A stretch of 64,000 nucleotides of DNA from CALCKU01 sp964654665 (GTDB lineage: Bacteria; Pseudomonadota; Alphaproteobacteria; Caulobacterales; Maricaulaceae): positions 1 to 64,000 of the forward strand of contig CAZZKV010000010.1 in the NCBI GenBank assembly GCA_964654665.1. Direction: 5' to 3'. Shown piece by piece: positions 8,109 to 16,928 of this stretch; position 1 is the first letter of the stretch, and each line of letters opens with the position of its first letter. The translations under genes and the position numbers were made by a program. The notes beneath the pieces are model-generated. The model had not been told where the DNA came from. It ran no database searches and worked only from the letters and a program-made list of their open reading frames with translations.

Positions 8109-10843
8109 GGCCGTGGTCCATTTCTTTGGCGGGAAGGTCCGAGGTTTTTCGGTAATCGATCTCGCGCATCCAGCCGTTCAATCAGCGCTGCTGCATGAAC
8201 TTGATCCGATTTATAATTGCCGGAGAGGGCATACATAGCCAAATTTACACCATAGCGTATCGACATTTCCCGTTGACGGGGTATGTCCTGTTCAAGGGTC
8301 GTCAGCGCTTCGCCATCTTCGGTTATCGCCCAGCCAGCAGCCCAATCATTGGCCCCGATTATAACGCTGCTTACGCCGTCACGGGCCGTCCCATTTGCGT
8401 CTTTTTCAACCCAAACCCGACCAGAGGCCCAACGGCCCGGAAATTCATCAATGAGATAGAATGCTTTTTTAAGAACGTGATCGTCAGGAACCGGAGCAAT
8501 TGTAGGAATGTCGAGTTTGGCTGTTACTTTTTGCAACCCCGGATGGGCCCCGCTGCTGATAAAGGCGCGATCGCCTTGATCCTGCGTGTCAAAGACAAGT
8601 GTTCCACCCGCATTCATATAGGCATTAAGGGCGGCCGCAGCCTGATCGGTTAAAGGGTCCATATCGCGATCAACGGGGAAATAGAGAAAGGGATAAAAGA
8701 CTAAATCATCTTGCCCCGGTATAACGCCTTTTGCGCCCGTCGGTTCAATGGTTGTTCGTTGATTCAATGATGTAGCCAGCCCGTTCATCGCTGCATCGCT
8801 CATACGGTCAATCCGCGCATTACCCGTGATAACATAGGCTAAATGCAAGGACAGAGCCGGATGATTATCAGTGTCTTGCGCTTCCGAGGGCGCGGGCGTG
8901 ACTGTTATTGAAATGGCGAATAGAGCAATCACGGCCTTACGGCGCACCCGTAAATGCGTCCAACGGCCCGTTGCCAGCAATGAAAAAACAACATCAAGGG
9001 CAAGCATTATAAGGGCGAGGGCCAGAATCATCCCGCCTAATGACCGGTTTTCGGATGTACCATATCCCATATGTTTAATACCGGATCGCGCGGAGAGCGC
9101 TTTATATGTTTTAGGGTTTCGGACCGTATTGAGCGCTTTGCGGCGTGTGGCTTGCCGGTAAAGTCCGGGTGGATGAGCCATGGAAATTGGAGTTGCATCA
9201 AAACTGTCATTGGCGATCGATTTTACGTGTGGATCTGGCGTGCGTAATCCGCCATAGCCATTAAGAACCCGTTCGGGAGCCCAATCCCCGCTGCCCGATT
9301 GTATTTTAGAAGGGGCCGACCGCGCTAATGGCATGAGGCGGCGGAGCATATCGACATAGAGGCCAGAGACAGGCAGATTGGACCAATCCGGCGCTGCGCT
9401 GATATGGAATAGGACAACGCGGCCTAATCCGCGCGGCGCAGCGGTCACAACGGGCGATCCATCAGCCAGTCGGGCCCATGTTCGGGAATCTGTTTCCGCT
9501 CCGGGTTGAGCCATGATCTGGCGTGTTACCCGGACATCGTCTGGTATTTTTAATCCAAAAAACGGGGACTCTTCTGTAAATGGTGCAAGCGATTGTGGGT
9601 CTTCCCATGTTAAGGCTCCGCCCAGAGCGCGTCCTCCGCCGCGCAGGGTAACAGGTAGTAAATTATCTTCACGTTCTGCCAGTTTGGGACCAGCAAAGCG
9701 GATTAATAACCCGCCTTGTTCCGTATAATCGACCAAATCTTGACTTTCTGTACGTGCTTCATCGGGCATGATAATAATCGATGGGGCCAGAGGGAGCAGA
9801 TCCGATAATGGCCCTGTAAAAATATCAGCAAAAGGGTTAATCGCCGTTTGTGTATAAAACGGTTCGGATAATAAGGGACTAGCTGTGTCCTTATTATTCG
9901 TGATTATACCTATGAGCGGACGTCCCCAACTGTCATCCAAAAGCCGGACCGAACCAGCCGATATATTGGCCGCCGGACGTAATGCGCTGATACGGCTTCG
10001 TAATTCTGCGGGTAAATTAAATTCAGCTTCGGCCCGGGATAGTCCCGGCGCAAAGCTAATCGGGCTGCGTGCCAAGACGCGCCCGTCGCGGCCATTGGCT
10101 ACAATTTCACTTGTAAACAGGCTATCGGTTTTTGCCCGCCGCCAGATAGAACGAAACCCTGTTGCTGTTTCTTCCATCTTATCAGGCACCAGAGGCAGAC
10201 GGTCTGTAGCCGGTAACAACAGGCTCTTATCGCGCGATTGACCTATTGCATCCAAAATGCCGCCGCCATTCCCATAATCTATACCGCTGGAGAGAAAAAA
10301 ACTATTGGACTGGGTTATATCGGCCGCGTTTAATCCATCGATGACGGCGTCTTCATCAATAGGAAGTGGATGCGGGTTTAAGGTTTTAACCGCTGCGAGG
10401 GCTTGGGTTGCGGGTATGAAACCAGTCCCCCGGGTGGGTGCAATTGTTGGCAGTAATAAGACGGGAATATCATCGCGTTGCGCTTGTTTTATATGTCCCT
10501 CGGCTTCGCGAATGATTGTACCCCAATTGGGTGCAGAGGCCCAGCTATTATCGATTACAAGCGTGAGCGGTCTGGCCGGTGCTGTTTCTGTTTGGTTAAT
10601 AACCGGTTTGGCAAGTGCGAAGGCAATTAAAGCAAAGAGCAGTAAACGAAACAGCCATAACCAGAGCGGTGTACTATTGGGTGTCTCTTCATCGCTGACA
10701 ATATCTTGAAGAATACGCAGGGGCGGAAAAATCTGCTTTTTGGGTGCAGGCGGCGTGACGCGTAAAATGAGATATATTAGCGGCAAAGCCAATAACCCCA
10801 AGAGCGACAGGGGGGCTAAAAATGTCAAGGGTCCAAGCGTCAT
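8105..10843 (-). CDS. BatA-N / DUF4159 membrane protein
   Basis: A 912-residue protein. The N-terminus is the BatA-type anchor: a helix at about residues 8-27 (LAPLSLLGLLALPLIYLILR), then FPPLRIL, then a second helix in LWLWLFRLLLFALIAFALA. A VWA-like region follows (PLTLVIDNSWAS keeps D-x-S-x-S). Two more hydrophobic stretches (GMILALALIMLALDVVFSLL and VIALFAISITVT) precede a periplasmic C-terminal DUF4159 domain from about residue 680, recognisable by LVFYPFLYFPVDRD, LNAYMNAGGTLVFDTQD and the final IRYGVNLAMYALSGNYK. Overlaps both neighbours by ATGA, so it is translated in a fixed ratio with DUF58 and the VWA protein. Function is inferred only from family context (MoxR-driven metal insertion or complex assembly). 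Confidence 0.85.
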   Translation of the reverse strand: MTLGPLTFLAPLSLLGLLALPLIYLILRVTPPAPKKQIFPPLRILQDIVSDEETPNSTPLWLWLFRLLLFALIAFALAKPVINQTETAPARPLTLVIDNSWASAPNWGTIIREAEGHIKQAQRDDIPVLLLPTIAPTRGTGFIPATQALAAVKTLNPHPLPIDEDAVIDGLNAADITQSNSFFLSSGIDYGNGGGILDAIGQSRDKSLLLPATDRLPLVPDKMEETATGFRSIWRRAKTDSLFTSEIVANGRDGRVLARSPISFAPGLSRAEAEFNLPAELRSRISALRPAANISAGSVRLLDDSWGRPLIGIITNNKDTASPLLSEPFYTQTAINPFADIFTGPLSDLLPLAPSIIIMPDEARTESQDLVDYTEQGGLLIRFAGPKLAEREDNLLPVTLRGGGRALGGALTWEDPQSLAPFTEESPFFGLKIPDDVRVTRQIMAQPGAETDSRTWARLADGSPVVTAAPRGLGRVVLFHISAAPDWSNLPVSGLYVDMLRRLMPLARSAPSKIQSGSGDWAPERVLNGYGGLRTPDPHVKSIANDSFDATPISMAHPPGLYRQATRRKALNTVRNPKTYKALSARSGIKHMGYGTSENRSLGGMILALALIMLALDVVFSLLATGRWTHLRVRRKAVIALFAISITVTPAPSEAQDTDNHPALSLHLAYVITGNARIDRMSDAAMNGLATSLNQRTTIEPTGAKGVIPGQDDLVFYPFLYFPVDRDMDPLTDQAAAALNAYMNAGGTLVFDTQDQGDRAFISSGAHPGLQKVTAKLDIPTIAPVPDDHVLKKAFYLIDEFPGRWASGRVWVEKDANGTARDGVSSVIIGANDWAAGWAITEDGEALTTLEQDIPRQREMSIRYGVNLAMYALSGNYKSDQVHAAALIERLDARDRLPKNLGPSRQRNGPRP

Positions 10844-11727
10844 GATTGCTCCCCGCCCAGCGCCATATAAAGCGCTGTCAAGGCAATATTTGCTGGTTTA
10901 TCAGTCGAATGCGTAATGATAGGCCAATCAAGGCGGCGAGCCGTTTGGGCTAACATATCCATGTGATGGACGAATTTTTCGCGGTAAGCTGCCTGCGCCC
11001 GTTCTGCCCGGCCAATAAGGAGGGGTTGCAAGGCCGCCATACCGGGCAATCGCATTTGCATACGACCTTTATAAGGGAAATCGCGTTCTGCAGGATCAAT
11101 GAGGTGCAGCAGGACTCCTTTGGCGGGGCGCGCCGAGAGGCGGGCGAGCCGGTATCGCCAAACCTCTGGAGGTTCCAGAAAGTCGGAGGCGATAATGATA
11201 CGGGCATGAGATGGAATATCGGCCTCTAAATTCAAGGCAGGGCCTTGGCTTGCCGCGAGCCGCAACGCTATACGCTCTATCCCAATGCGGCCAGATTGCG
11301 GGCGTTCGCTCTCCCCGATGACAGCACAGCGTTCCCCGGCGCGCAATAAAAGATAAGCGGCCGCCATTAAAATGACTGATGCACGGTCTTTTTTTGAGGA
11401 CTGTTTAGGTGAAGATGTCCAATCCATGCCCGGAGAACCATCACGCCAAAGGTAAACCGTATTAGCGGCTTCCCATTCATTTTCGCGAATATAAATCTGA
11501 TCGCTGCGCGCTGACCGTCGCCAATCAATATGATGGGCTGAATCCGAGCTTTGATAGTTTCGATATTCCCAAAAAGTTTCTCCTTGTCCGGCGCGCCGAC
11601 GTCCATGAACGCCTTGGGCGACAATGGCGGCCACGCGCTCCGCTTCAGCCAGAAGCGCAGGATAAGGCCTCGCGAGCGTTTCCGCGCGGCGGCGCAGTTC
11701 CAGAGCTGTCGGAACGGCAACAGGCAT
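10840..11727 (-). CDS. DUF58 protein, MoxR partner
   Basis: A 295-residue DUF58 protein. The family core is clear: GRRRAGQGETFWEYRNYQ (about residues 42-59), then DSAHHIDWRRSARSDQIYIRE, the usual 'Y..GD..R.IDW..SAR...L.V...E' region, followed by a VWA-like fold (YLWRDGSPGMDW with D-G-S-P-G in place of a full MIDAS motif). No membrane helix, unlike many DUF58 proteins, so it is probably cytoplasmic and works as adaptor for the MoxR ATPase encoded one base upstream. The stop overlaps the next start (ATGA). Confidence 0.9.
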   Translation of the reverse strand: MPVAVPTALELRRRAETLARPYPALLAEAERVAAIVAQGVHGRRRAGQGETFWEYRNYQSSDSAHHIDWRRSARSDQIYIRENEWEAANTVYLWRDGSPGMDWTSSPKQSSKKDRASVILMAAAYLLLRAGERCAVIGESERPQSGRIGIERIALRLAASQGPALNLEADIPSHARIIIASDFLEPPEVWRYRLARLSARPAKGVLLHLIDPAERDFPYKGRMQMRLPGMAALQPLLIGRAERAQAAYREKFVHHMDMLAQTARRLDWPIITHSTDKPANIALTALYMALGGEQS

Positions 11728-11728
11728 G

Positions 11729-12733
11729 TTAGGCGATGCTATCCTTTAGACTACCCAGAGTGCTTTCTATCGTCTGCCCATCGGCACGCGCGGCAAAGCT
11801 TAGGGCCATGCGGTGTTTTAAAACCGGCGCTGCCAAATCAATGACATCATCAATGGAGGGAGCCAGACGACCATCGAGTAGTGCTTTTGCCCGGCTGGCC
11901 AACATGAGCGCCTGTCCAGCCCGCGGGCCGGGCCCCCATGATACGGTATCCTTGATGAGGGCAAGCGAGGTTTGGTCAGGTCGGGCATTGCGAACAAGTG
12001 TTAGGATTGCCTCGACAACATTTTCGCCAATAGGCATTTTTCGGATTAAAGTTTGCATATTTATGAGCTGTTTCGGCGTAATAACTTTTTTAGCGGTCGC
12101 TGTCGTTGCGCCCGTAGTGGCCAGCAAAATTTGACGTTCTGTATCCAACTCCGGAAAATCCACATCGATTTGAAATAGAAAACGGTCAAGCTGCGCTTCG
12201 GGTAGAGGATATGTGCCCTCTTGCTCAATCGGATTTTGTGTTGCCAGAACATGGAACGGCTTGGGTAGGTCATGGCGAGCACCGGCAACCGTGACAAATC
12301 TTTCCTGCATGGCTTGAAGCAGAGCTGATTGTGTGCGCGGACTAGCCCGGTTAATTTCATCGGCCATTAAAAGCTGGGTAAAAACAGGGCCGGGTATAAA
12401 ACGGAAAGAACGTTTGCCTTTGGCCGTTTCCTCCAATACTTCAGAGCCGACAATATCAGCGGGCATAAGATCGGGCGTGAACTGGATGCGTTTGCCGCCA
12501 AGCCCTAAAGCTGTACCCAGCGTATCAACCAGTAATGTTTTCGCCAATCCCGGAACGCCGACCAACAAGGCATGACCGCCTGACAAAATAGCTATGAGGG
12601 CCAAGTTAACAACATCATCTTGTCCTAAGATTACTTGACCGATAGAGGCTTTGACGTTTTGTAATTGCGCGCTGGCATTGGCTGCTTTCTTGTCGATCTT
12701 CATATCCACGGGACTATTATTTTGCAGGGCCAT
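11729..12733 (-). CDS. MoxR-family AAA+ ATPase
   Basis: A 334-residue MoxR ATPase. Walker A GVPGLAKT is at residues 59-66; Walker B is LLMADEINRASP, with sensor ATQNPIEQEGTYPLPEAQLDRF downstream, all diagnostic for the family. MoxR proteins act as hexameric chaperones that help VWA proteins mature, usually with metal insertion. It is the first gene of a four-gene operon: DUF58 begins one base after its stop. The upstream 115-base gap to the divergent DUF1285 gene carries an inverted repeat (separate entry), a plausible control point for the operon. Confidence 0.93.
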   Translation of the reverse strand: MALQNNSPVDMKIDKKAANASAQLQNVKASIGQVILGQDDVVNLALIAILSGGHALLVGVPGLAKTLLVDTLGTALGLGGKRIQFTPDLMPADIVGSEVLEETAKGKRSFRFIPGPVFTQLLMADEINRASPRTQSALLQAMQERFVTVAGARHDLPKPFHVLATQNPIEQEGTYPLPEAQLDRFLFQIDVDFPELDTERQILLATTGATTATAKKVITPKQLINMQTLIRKMPIGENVVEAILTLVRNARPDQTSLALIKDTVSWGPGPRAGQALMLASRAKALLDGRLAPSIDDVIDLAAPVLKHRMALSFAARADGQTIESTLGSLKDSIA

Positions 12734-12765
12734 ATTGTCTCAATCTATTTCTGTTTTTGATCTAT

Positions 12766-12785
12766 AATTACGCTATAACGTAATT
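12766..12785. promoter_or_regulatory. Perfect inverted repeat in moxR / DUF1285 divergent gap
   Basis: AATTACG (12766-12772) and CGTAATT (12779-12785) form a perfect 7-bp inverted repeat with a 6-base centre CTATAA. It sits between the divergent moxR operon and the DUF1285 gene, overlapping a TATAAT-like hexamer at 12763-12768. The dyad is the size of a dimeric repressor operator. No known regulator consensus was recognised, so the role is inferred from position only. Confidence 0.4.
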
Positions 12786-12848
12786 AGGAGTCGATTATAG
12801 GATAATGATGAAAGACACAGTTAAATTTGTCTACTGGAGAATGATTAA

Positions 12849-13445
12849 ATGGCTGACATAAAGGCTGGAAACACCCACTTTGATCTTGCAGCCTTGGCGC
12901 GCGCAGCAAAAGAGGGCGGGAAAGGCTTGCCACCGGTGGATATATGGCATCCGGAGTTTTGCGGCGAAATGGATATGGTAATCCGTGCGGATGGAAGCTG
13001 GTGGCATGACGGGGTGATGATAACCCGAAAACCACTGGTGAAATTATTCGCCTCTATTTTACGCAAGGATGATGATGGACGCACATATTTAGTGACGCCC
13101 GTTGAAAAGATAGCGATTCAAGTCGAGCGCGGGCATTTTCTAGCCGTTGAATCAGAGGTTGACGGCGTTGGCGAAGCGCAAATCATCCGATTTAGGACAA
13201 ATATGGACGATATTATATCGATAGGGCCGGATAATCCTTTGCGCGTTGAAACGGATAACAATACATTGGAGCCATCCCCTTATATAGGTGTACGCGGGCG
13301 GTTGGAGGCTATGGTCATCCGGTCTGTTTTTTATGATCTTGTGGACCGGGCTGTAGAAATTGATGTGGCCGAAGGTAAGCAACTTGGTCTTTACAGCCAA
13401 AATTGCTTTTTTCCGCTGGGTCCAGTAAACGCCCACCTTATTTAA
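12849..13445 (+). CDS. DUF1285 family protein
   Basis: A 198-residue protein of DUF1285, a family common in Alphaproteobacteria and Pseudomonas. Typical elements are PPVDIWHPEFCGEMDMVI (about residues 28-45), DGSWWHDGVMITRKPLVKLFA and YLVTPVEKIAIQVE; the family has a known fold but no assigned reaction. It is cytoplasmic, without signal or membrane segments. It leads a plus-strand run DUF1285 / CoA pyrophosphatase / CCA-transferase that recurs in alphaproteobacteria, next to the divergent moxR operon. A TGGAGA ribosome-binding site lies about ten bases before the ATG. Confidence 0.88.
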   Translation: MADIKAGNTHFDLAALARAAKEGGKGLPPVDIWHPEFCGEMDMVIRADGSWWHDGVMITRKPLVKLFASILRKDDDGRTYLVTPVEKIAIQVERGHFLAVESEVDGVGEAQIIRFRTNMDDIISIGPDNPLRVETDNNTLEPSPYIGVRGRLEAMVIRSVFYDLVDRAVEIDVAEGKQLGLYSQNCFFPLGPVNAHLI

Positions 13446-13471
13446 GTCTTATAATCAGGCTATAGCGCCTT

Positions 13472-14071
13472 ATGGATTTTGATTCGGATAGGATAATTAC
13501 AAATGTTCGGCGCGCTTTATTGCCGCTCGATATTCGTGATGATGCCGATAAGGTGAAACGGGATGGTCAACGCCGGGCGGCTGTTCTGATGCCATTGGTT
13601 ATGCGGGATGATTGGCATGTGATTTTAACCCAGCGTCCTGAAACCATGCCGCAACATGCGGGGCAAGTCGCCTTTCCCGGGGGGAAGGTCGAAGCCGGCG
13701 AAACGGCACGGGCGGCTGCGCTACGGGAAACACAGGAAGAGGTTGGTATAGACCCAACGGCTATAACATTGTTAGGACGGCTGGCGTCTTTTAATGCCGT
13801 TTCGGCGTTTCGAGTCACACCATTCGTCGGTATTGTTGACTCCAAAGCTCCTATAATTCCAGATCCACATGAGGTCGATAGTGCTTTTGAAGTCCCGCTC
13901 TCCTTTGTTATGAATGAAGATAATCATGTCCCGCGTGATGTGTTCTTTGATGGGCGGGAACATCGCCTCTATGATATGCCTTATATCGAACCGGATGGCC
14001 GCCGCCGGAATATATGGGGAATGACGGCAATGATCATGTTTCGGCTATATCAGCGCGGGTTTGCCGAATGA
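13472..14071 (+). CDS. Nudix hydrolase, CoA pyrophosphatase type
   Basis: A 199-residue Nudix protein. The Nudix box G-x5-E-x7-REUxEExGU runs from about residue 71 to 93 (GKVEAGETARAAALRETQEE, then VGI). The preceding HAGQVAFPGG matches the CoA-pyrophosphatase subgroup (NudL/Pcd1), which hydrolyses CoA or oxidised CoA to phosphopantetheine and 3',5'-ADP. It overlaps the CCA-transferase start by ATGA. Substrate is inferred from the subgroup motif; other nucleoside diphosphates remain possible. Confidence 0.88.
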   Translation: MDFDSDRIITNVRRALLPLDIRDDADKVKRDGQRRAAVLMPLVMRDDWHVILTQRPETMPQHAGQVAFPGGKVEAGETARAAALRETQEEVGIDPTAITLLGRLASFNAVSAFRVTPFVGIVDSKAPIIPDPHEVDSAFEVPLSFVMNEDNHVPRDVFFDGREHRLYDMPYIEPDGRRRNIWGMTAMIMFRLYQRGFAE

Positions 14072-15309
14072 CTATAAACCCTAAGCTTAACCCGCATTTC
14101 CATAGCTGGATGGTGGGGGATGATATCACGGCGCTGTTTGAGGCTTTTCCAAGCAAATCTTTGCGCTTTGTTGGGGGGTGCGTTCGTAATGCTTTGAAAA
14201 ACTGGGCCGTGACGGATATTGATTTGGCGACATTGCTGACGCCGGATGCGGTTATAGAGACATTAAAATCTGCTAAAATTCGGTATGTGAAAACTGGATT
14301 TGATCATGGAACAATTACAGCAGTCATAGATGGAAAACCTTTTGAAATCACATCTTTACGTAAAGATGTTGAGACGGATGGCCGCCGGGCGGTGGTTGCT
14401 TATAGCCAAGATTGGGCCGAGGATGCCCGGCGGCGAGATTTGACCATAAATGCGCTTTACGCAGATCAAAACGGGCAGGTATTTGATCCTAATGGAACGG
14501 GGCTGGATGATTTAGAGCCGGTTAAATTTCGCTTTGTTGGCGATGCAGACCGGCGGGTAAAAGAAGATTATTTGCGTATCTTGCGGTTTTTCCGCTTTAT
14601 GGCTTGGTATGGCGAGCAAGGCACATTGGATGCCGCCGCTCTGAAAGCATGCCGTGAAAACCAGAAAGGGATGAAAAAACTATCGGCCGAACGGGTATGG
14701 AGCGAACTTAAAAAACTATTATCAGCCCCTGATCCGCGCCGTGCTGTGCAAATAATGCACACTCAGGATATTCTGGAAAGCTTGATGCCCGAGGCCAGTA
14801 ATGCCGATGGGTTAGCCGCGATAGTGTCTTTAGAACGGCGCCAAGGCTTGCCTGTTGACCCGCTTTTACGCCTCATGGCGATGAGCGCCCGTAATCCTCT
14901 GCCCATAGCCTTGCTTTGTAATAAGCTTAAAATGTCAAAAGCCGAAACAACGCGCTTGCGCGGTTGGGCCGATGATGCCACACCGATTGATCCGTTTGCA
15001 CAGGAACGGGAACAGTATATTGCCATTTATAAAGCCGGAAAAACGGTAGCCCAAGACAGAGCTTTGATTCGCGCCGCAGGGGAAGACGATCCTATTCGCG
15101 CCGCGCGCTGGACAGGTTTTGCTGATCGGGCGCAAAGTTGGGTTTTGCCAGTATTCCCTCTGTCGGGGCAAGATTTGAAACTGGAAGGGGTAAAGCCGGG
15201 GCCGGAAATGGGAAAAACCCTTAAAGCGCTGACAGCACTTTGGGTGCGTAGCGGATTTACAGCAGATAAACCTAAATTATTGATGGCTCTTAAATTATTG
15301 AAACGGTAA
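14068..15309 (+). CDS. cca: CCA tRNA nucleotidyltransferase
   Basis: Class-II polymerase-beta-like nucleotidyltransferase that adds or repairs the CCA end of tRNAs. The head has RFVGGCVRNAL and the catalytic D-x-D in TDIDLAT; ITSLRKDVETDGRRA and RRRDLTINALY are the family's base-recognition and flexible-loop motifs; FVGDADRRVKEDYLRILRFF matches the neck. Starting at ATG 14068 (TGA of the Nudix gene overlapping as ATGA) gives 413 residues, the usual length of the alphaproteobacterial short form lacking an HD domain. It ends one base before the convergent TPR gene, so the two transcripts must overlap. Confidence 0.93.
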   Translation: MTINPKLNPHFHSWMVGDDITALFEAFPSKSLRFVGGCVRNALKNWAVTDIDLATLLTPDAVIETLKSAKIRYVKTGFDHGTITAVIDGKPFEITSLRKDVETDGRRAVVAYSQDWAEDARRRDLTINALYADQNGQVFDPNGTGLDDLEPVKFRFVGDADRRVKEDYLRILRFFRFMAWYGEQGTLDAAALKACRENQKGMKKLSAERVWSELKKLLSAPDPRRAVQIMHTQDILESLMPEASNADGLAAIVSLERRQGLPVDPLLRLMAMSARNPLPIALLCNKLKMSKAETTRLRGWADDATPIDPFAQEREQYIAIYKAGKTVAQDRALIRAAGEDDPIRAARWTGFADRAQSWVLPVFPLSGQDLKLEGVKPGPEMGKTLKALTALWVRSGFTADKPKLLMALKLLKR

Positions 15310-15310
15310 C

Positions 15311-15874
15311 TCAGCCGTTTTTTACAACGACATATTTTTCAATAGCTTTACTGGCTGGTTCCCAGTCTGGGCGTAATTCCAACGCTCTCTTTAAGTCTTT
15401 ATAGGCTAATTTATAATTTTTCATACGGTCATAGGCAATTGAGCGATTATAAAGCGCTTCGGGCATTTTATCTGTACCGAGGTCTATCCCCTTATTAACG
15501 AGTTCAAGAGCGCGAGTGTAATTGCCCTGATAAATAAAATTAGCACTGTAGCTAATATAGGCTTCAGGCAGGTTAGGCATGGCGGTAATTGATTCTTTAT
15601 AATGCCGCGCCGCATCGTCATATTTTCCGCTGCGCATATAAAGAATAGCCGTGTTAATATGTGTGGCTGCGCGATCTTTTTTGTTTAAAAAATCTTCATC
15701 CAATGCTTTTTCACAAATCTTAACAGATGATAAGCGGCCCGGGTCGCCAAATTTTGTTTTTTGGTAACATTCTTGAGCGCTTCCGCCGCCTAATACTAAA
15801 GCTTGGGCAGATGCGGCTTCTGTGAGCCCTAAAGTGGATATAAGAGGAATAATCAGGCCAGCAAATGTTTTCAT
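15311..15874 (-). CDS. Periplasmic TPR protein
   Basis: A 187-residue exported protein with a signal peptide (MKTFAGLIIPLISTLGLTEA then ASAQA). Three to four tetratricopeptide repeats follow from about residue 70: AATHINTAILYMRSGKYDDA, YISYSANFIYQGNYTRALEL, ALYNRSIAYDRMKNYKLAYK, each with the W/Y-G-A-Y-A spacing of TPRs. TPRs bind partner proteins. Two cysteines (CYQKTK and ICEKAL) flank the first helix and could pair. Convergent with cca. No specific partner can be named. Confidence 0.8.
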   Translation of the reverse strand: MKTFAGLIIPLISTLGLTEAASAQALVLGGGSAQECYQKTKFGDPGRLSSVKICEKALDEDFLNKKDRAATHINTAILYMRSGKYDDAARHYKESITAMPNLPEAYISYSANFIYQGNYTRALELVNKGIDLGTDKMPEALYNRSIAYDRMKNYKLAYKDLKRALELRPDWEPASKAIEKYVVVKNG

Positions 15875-15965
15875 AAAGCTATAATATCATAAATTCCCTG
15901 AAAAAGAAATCACACTCTAATTTTTCAGCCAAACTATAACTATAATGCCAATCTAAGTTTTAGGC

Positions 15966-16844
15966 TTATGGCCATTTTACAACAGGCGGCATAGAGGACA
16001 GGATTGTGTCTATATTGCCCCCAGTTTTGAGGCCAAATGTTGTTCCACGGTCCCATAATAGATTAAACTCAACATAACGTCCGCGCATTATAAGCTGTTC
16101 TTCGCGGTCTGCTTCGTTCCATGGGTCATGCATACGGCGGCGTACAATCGGGATATAGCTGGTCAGAAAACTCCGCCCTACATCTTGAGTGAAAGCAAAA
16201 TCAGCCTCCCAACTATCATGGTCTGGTCTACCAGAATTAAAACGGTCATAAAATATACCACCAATACCGCGCGGTTCATTTCGGTGATGCAAGTAAAAAT
16301 AATCATCGCATCCTTTTTTAAAGGCCGGATAATCGGCAACGGCATGTTTATCGCAGGCGGCTTTCATTCCGGCATGAAACTCACGGGCATCGCGCGATGT
16401 TTGCACACGGTCCTTGGCCTGCGTCGGCGTAAGATCGCCGCCGCCGCCAAACCAATCCTGTGTAGTTACAATATAGCGCGTGTTAAAATGCACAGCCGGA
16501 ATATGCGGGTTACGCATGTGGGCAATAAGGGAAATACCCGCGGCCCAGAACCGGGGGTCCTCTTTTGCTCCCGGTGTTTTTTCGCGCATTTCGCCTTCAA
16601 ATTCACCTTTGACGACGGATATGTGAACGCCGCATTTTTCAAAGACACGTCCGCGCAACATACCGCCTGTTCCGCCTCCGCCATTATCGACTGCCCGCTG
16701 CCAGTCCTGATAAACAAATTGACCAGCCTGTCCGGGGTAAAGTGCATCCGGTGCGTCCTTTTCTATGGCTTCAAATTCGGCGCAAATATCATCTCGCAAT
16801 GTTTTAAACCAAGTAGCCGCCCGCGTTTTCTTTTCATCAATCAT
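15966..16844 (-). CDS. hemF: Oxygen-dependent coproporphyrinogen III oxidase
   Basis: HemF decarboxylates coproporphyrinogen III to protoporphyrinogen IX using O2. Family landmarks are all present: GGGTGGMLRG, HMRNPHIPAVHFNTRY, WFGGGGDLTP, HHRNEPRGIGGIFYDR, and the C-terminal RGRYVEFNLLWDRGTTFGL. Length 292 is normal. It acts in the same haem pathway as hemA and hemB found 45 kb to the right and implies aerobic haem synthesis; the anaerobic hemN is not in the window. Confidence 0.96.
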   Translation of the reverse strand: MIDEKKTRAATWFKTLRDDICAEFEAIEKDAPDALYPGQAGQFVYQDWQRAVDNGGGGTGGMLRGRVFEKCGVHISVVKGEFEGEMREKTPGAKEDPRFWAAGISLIAHMRNPHIPAVHFNTRYIVTTQDWFGGGGDLTPTQAKDRVQTSRDAREFHAGMKAACDKHAVADYPAFKKGCDDYFYLHHRNEPRGIGGIFYDRFNSGRPDHDSWEADFAFTQDVGRSFLTSYIPIVRRRMHDPWNEADREEQLIMRGRYVEFNLLWDRGTTFGLKTGGNIDTILSSMPPVVKWP

Positions 16845-16928
16845 CCATGCGGCTTAACGGATGGTATTGCAGCGAGCAAGACGGATTACGAAATGAATAT
16901 TATTTGACGGTGGGAAACTGGGAAGAGT

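Noticed and set aside
8195..8653. Plus-strand 152-codon open frame opposite the DUF4159 gene
   Set aside because: Lies wholly opposite a well-supported coding region and has no recognisable features.
16128..16907. Plus-strand 259-codon open frame opposite hemF
   Set aside because: Antisense shadow of hemF, which is certain; composition is that of a reverse frame.
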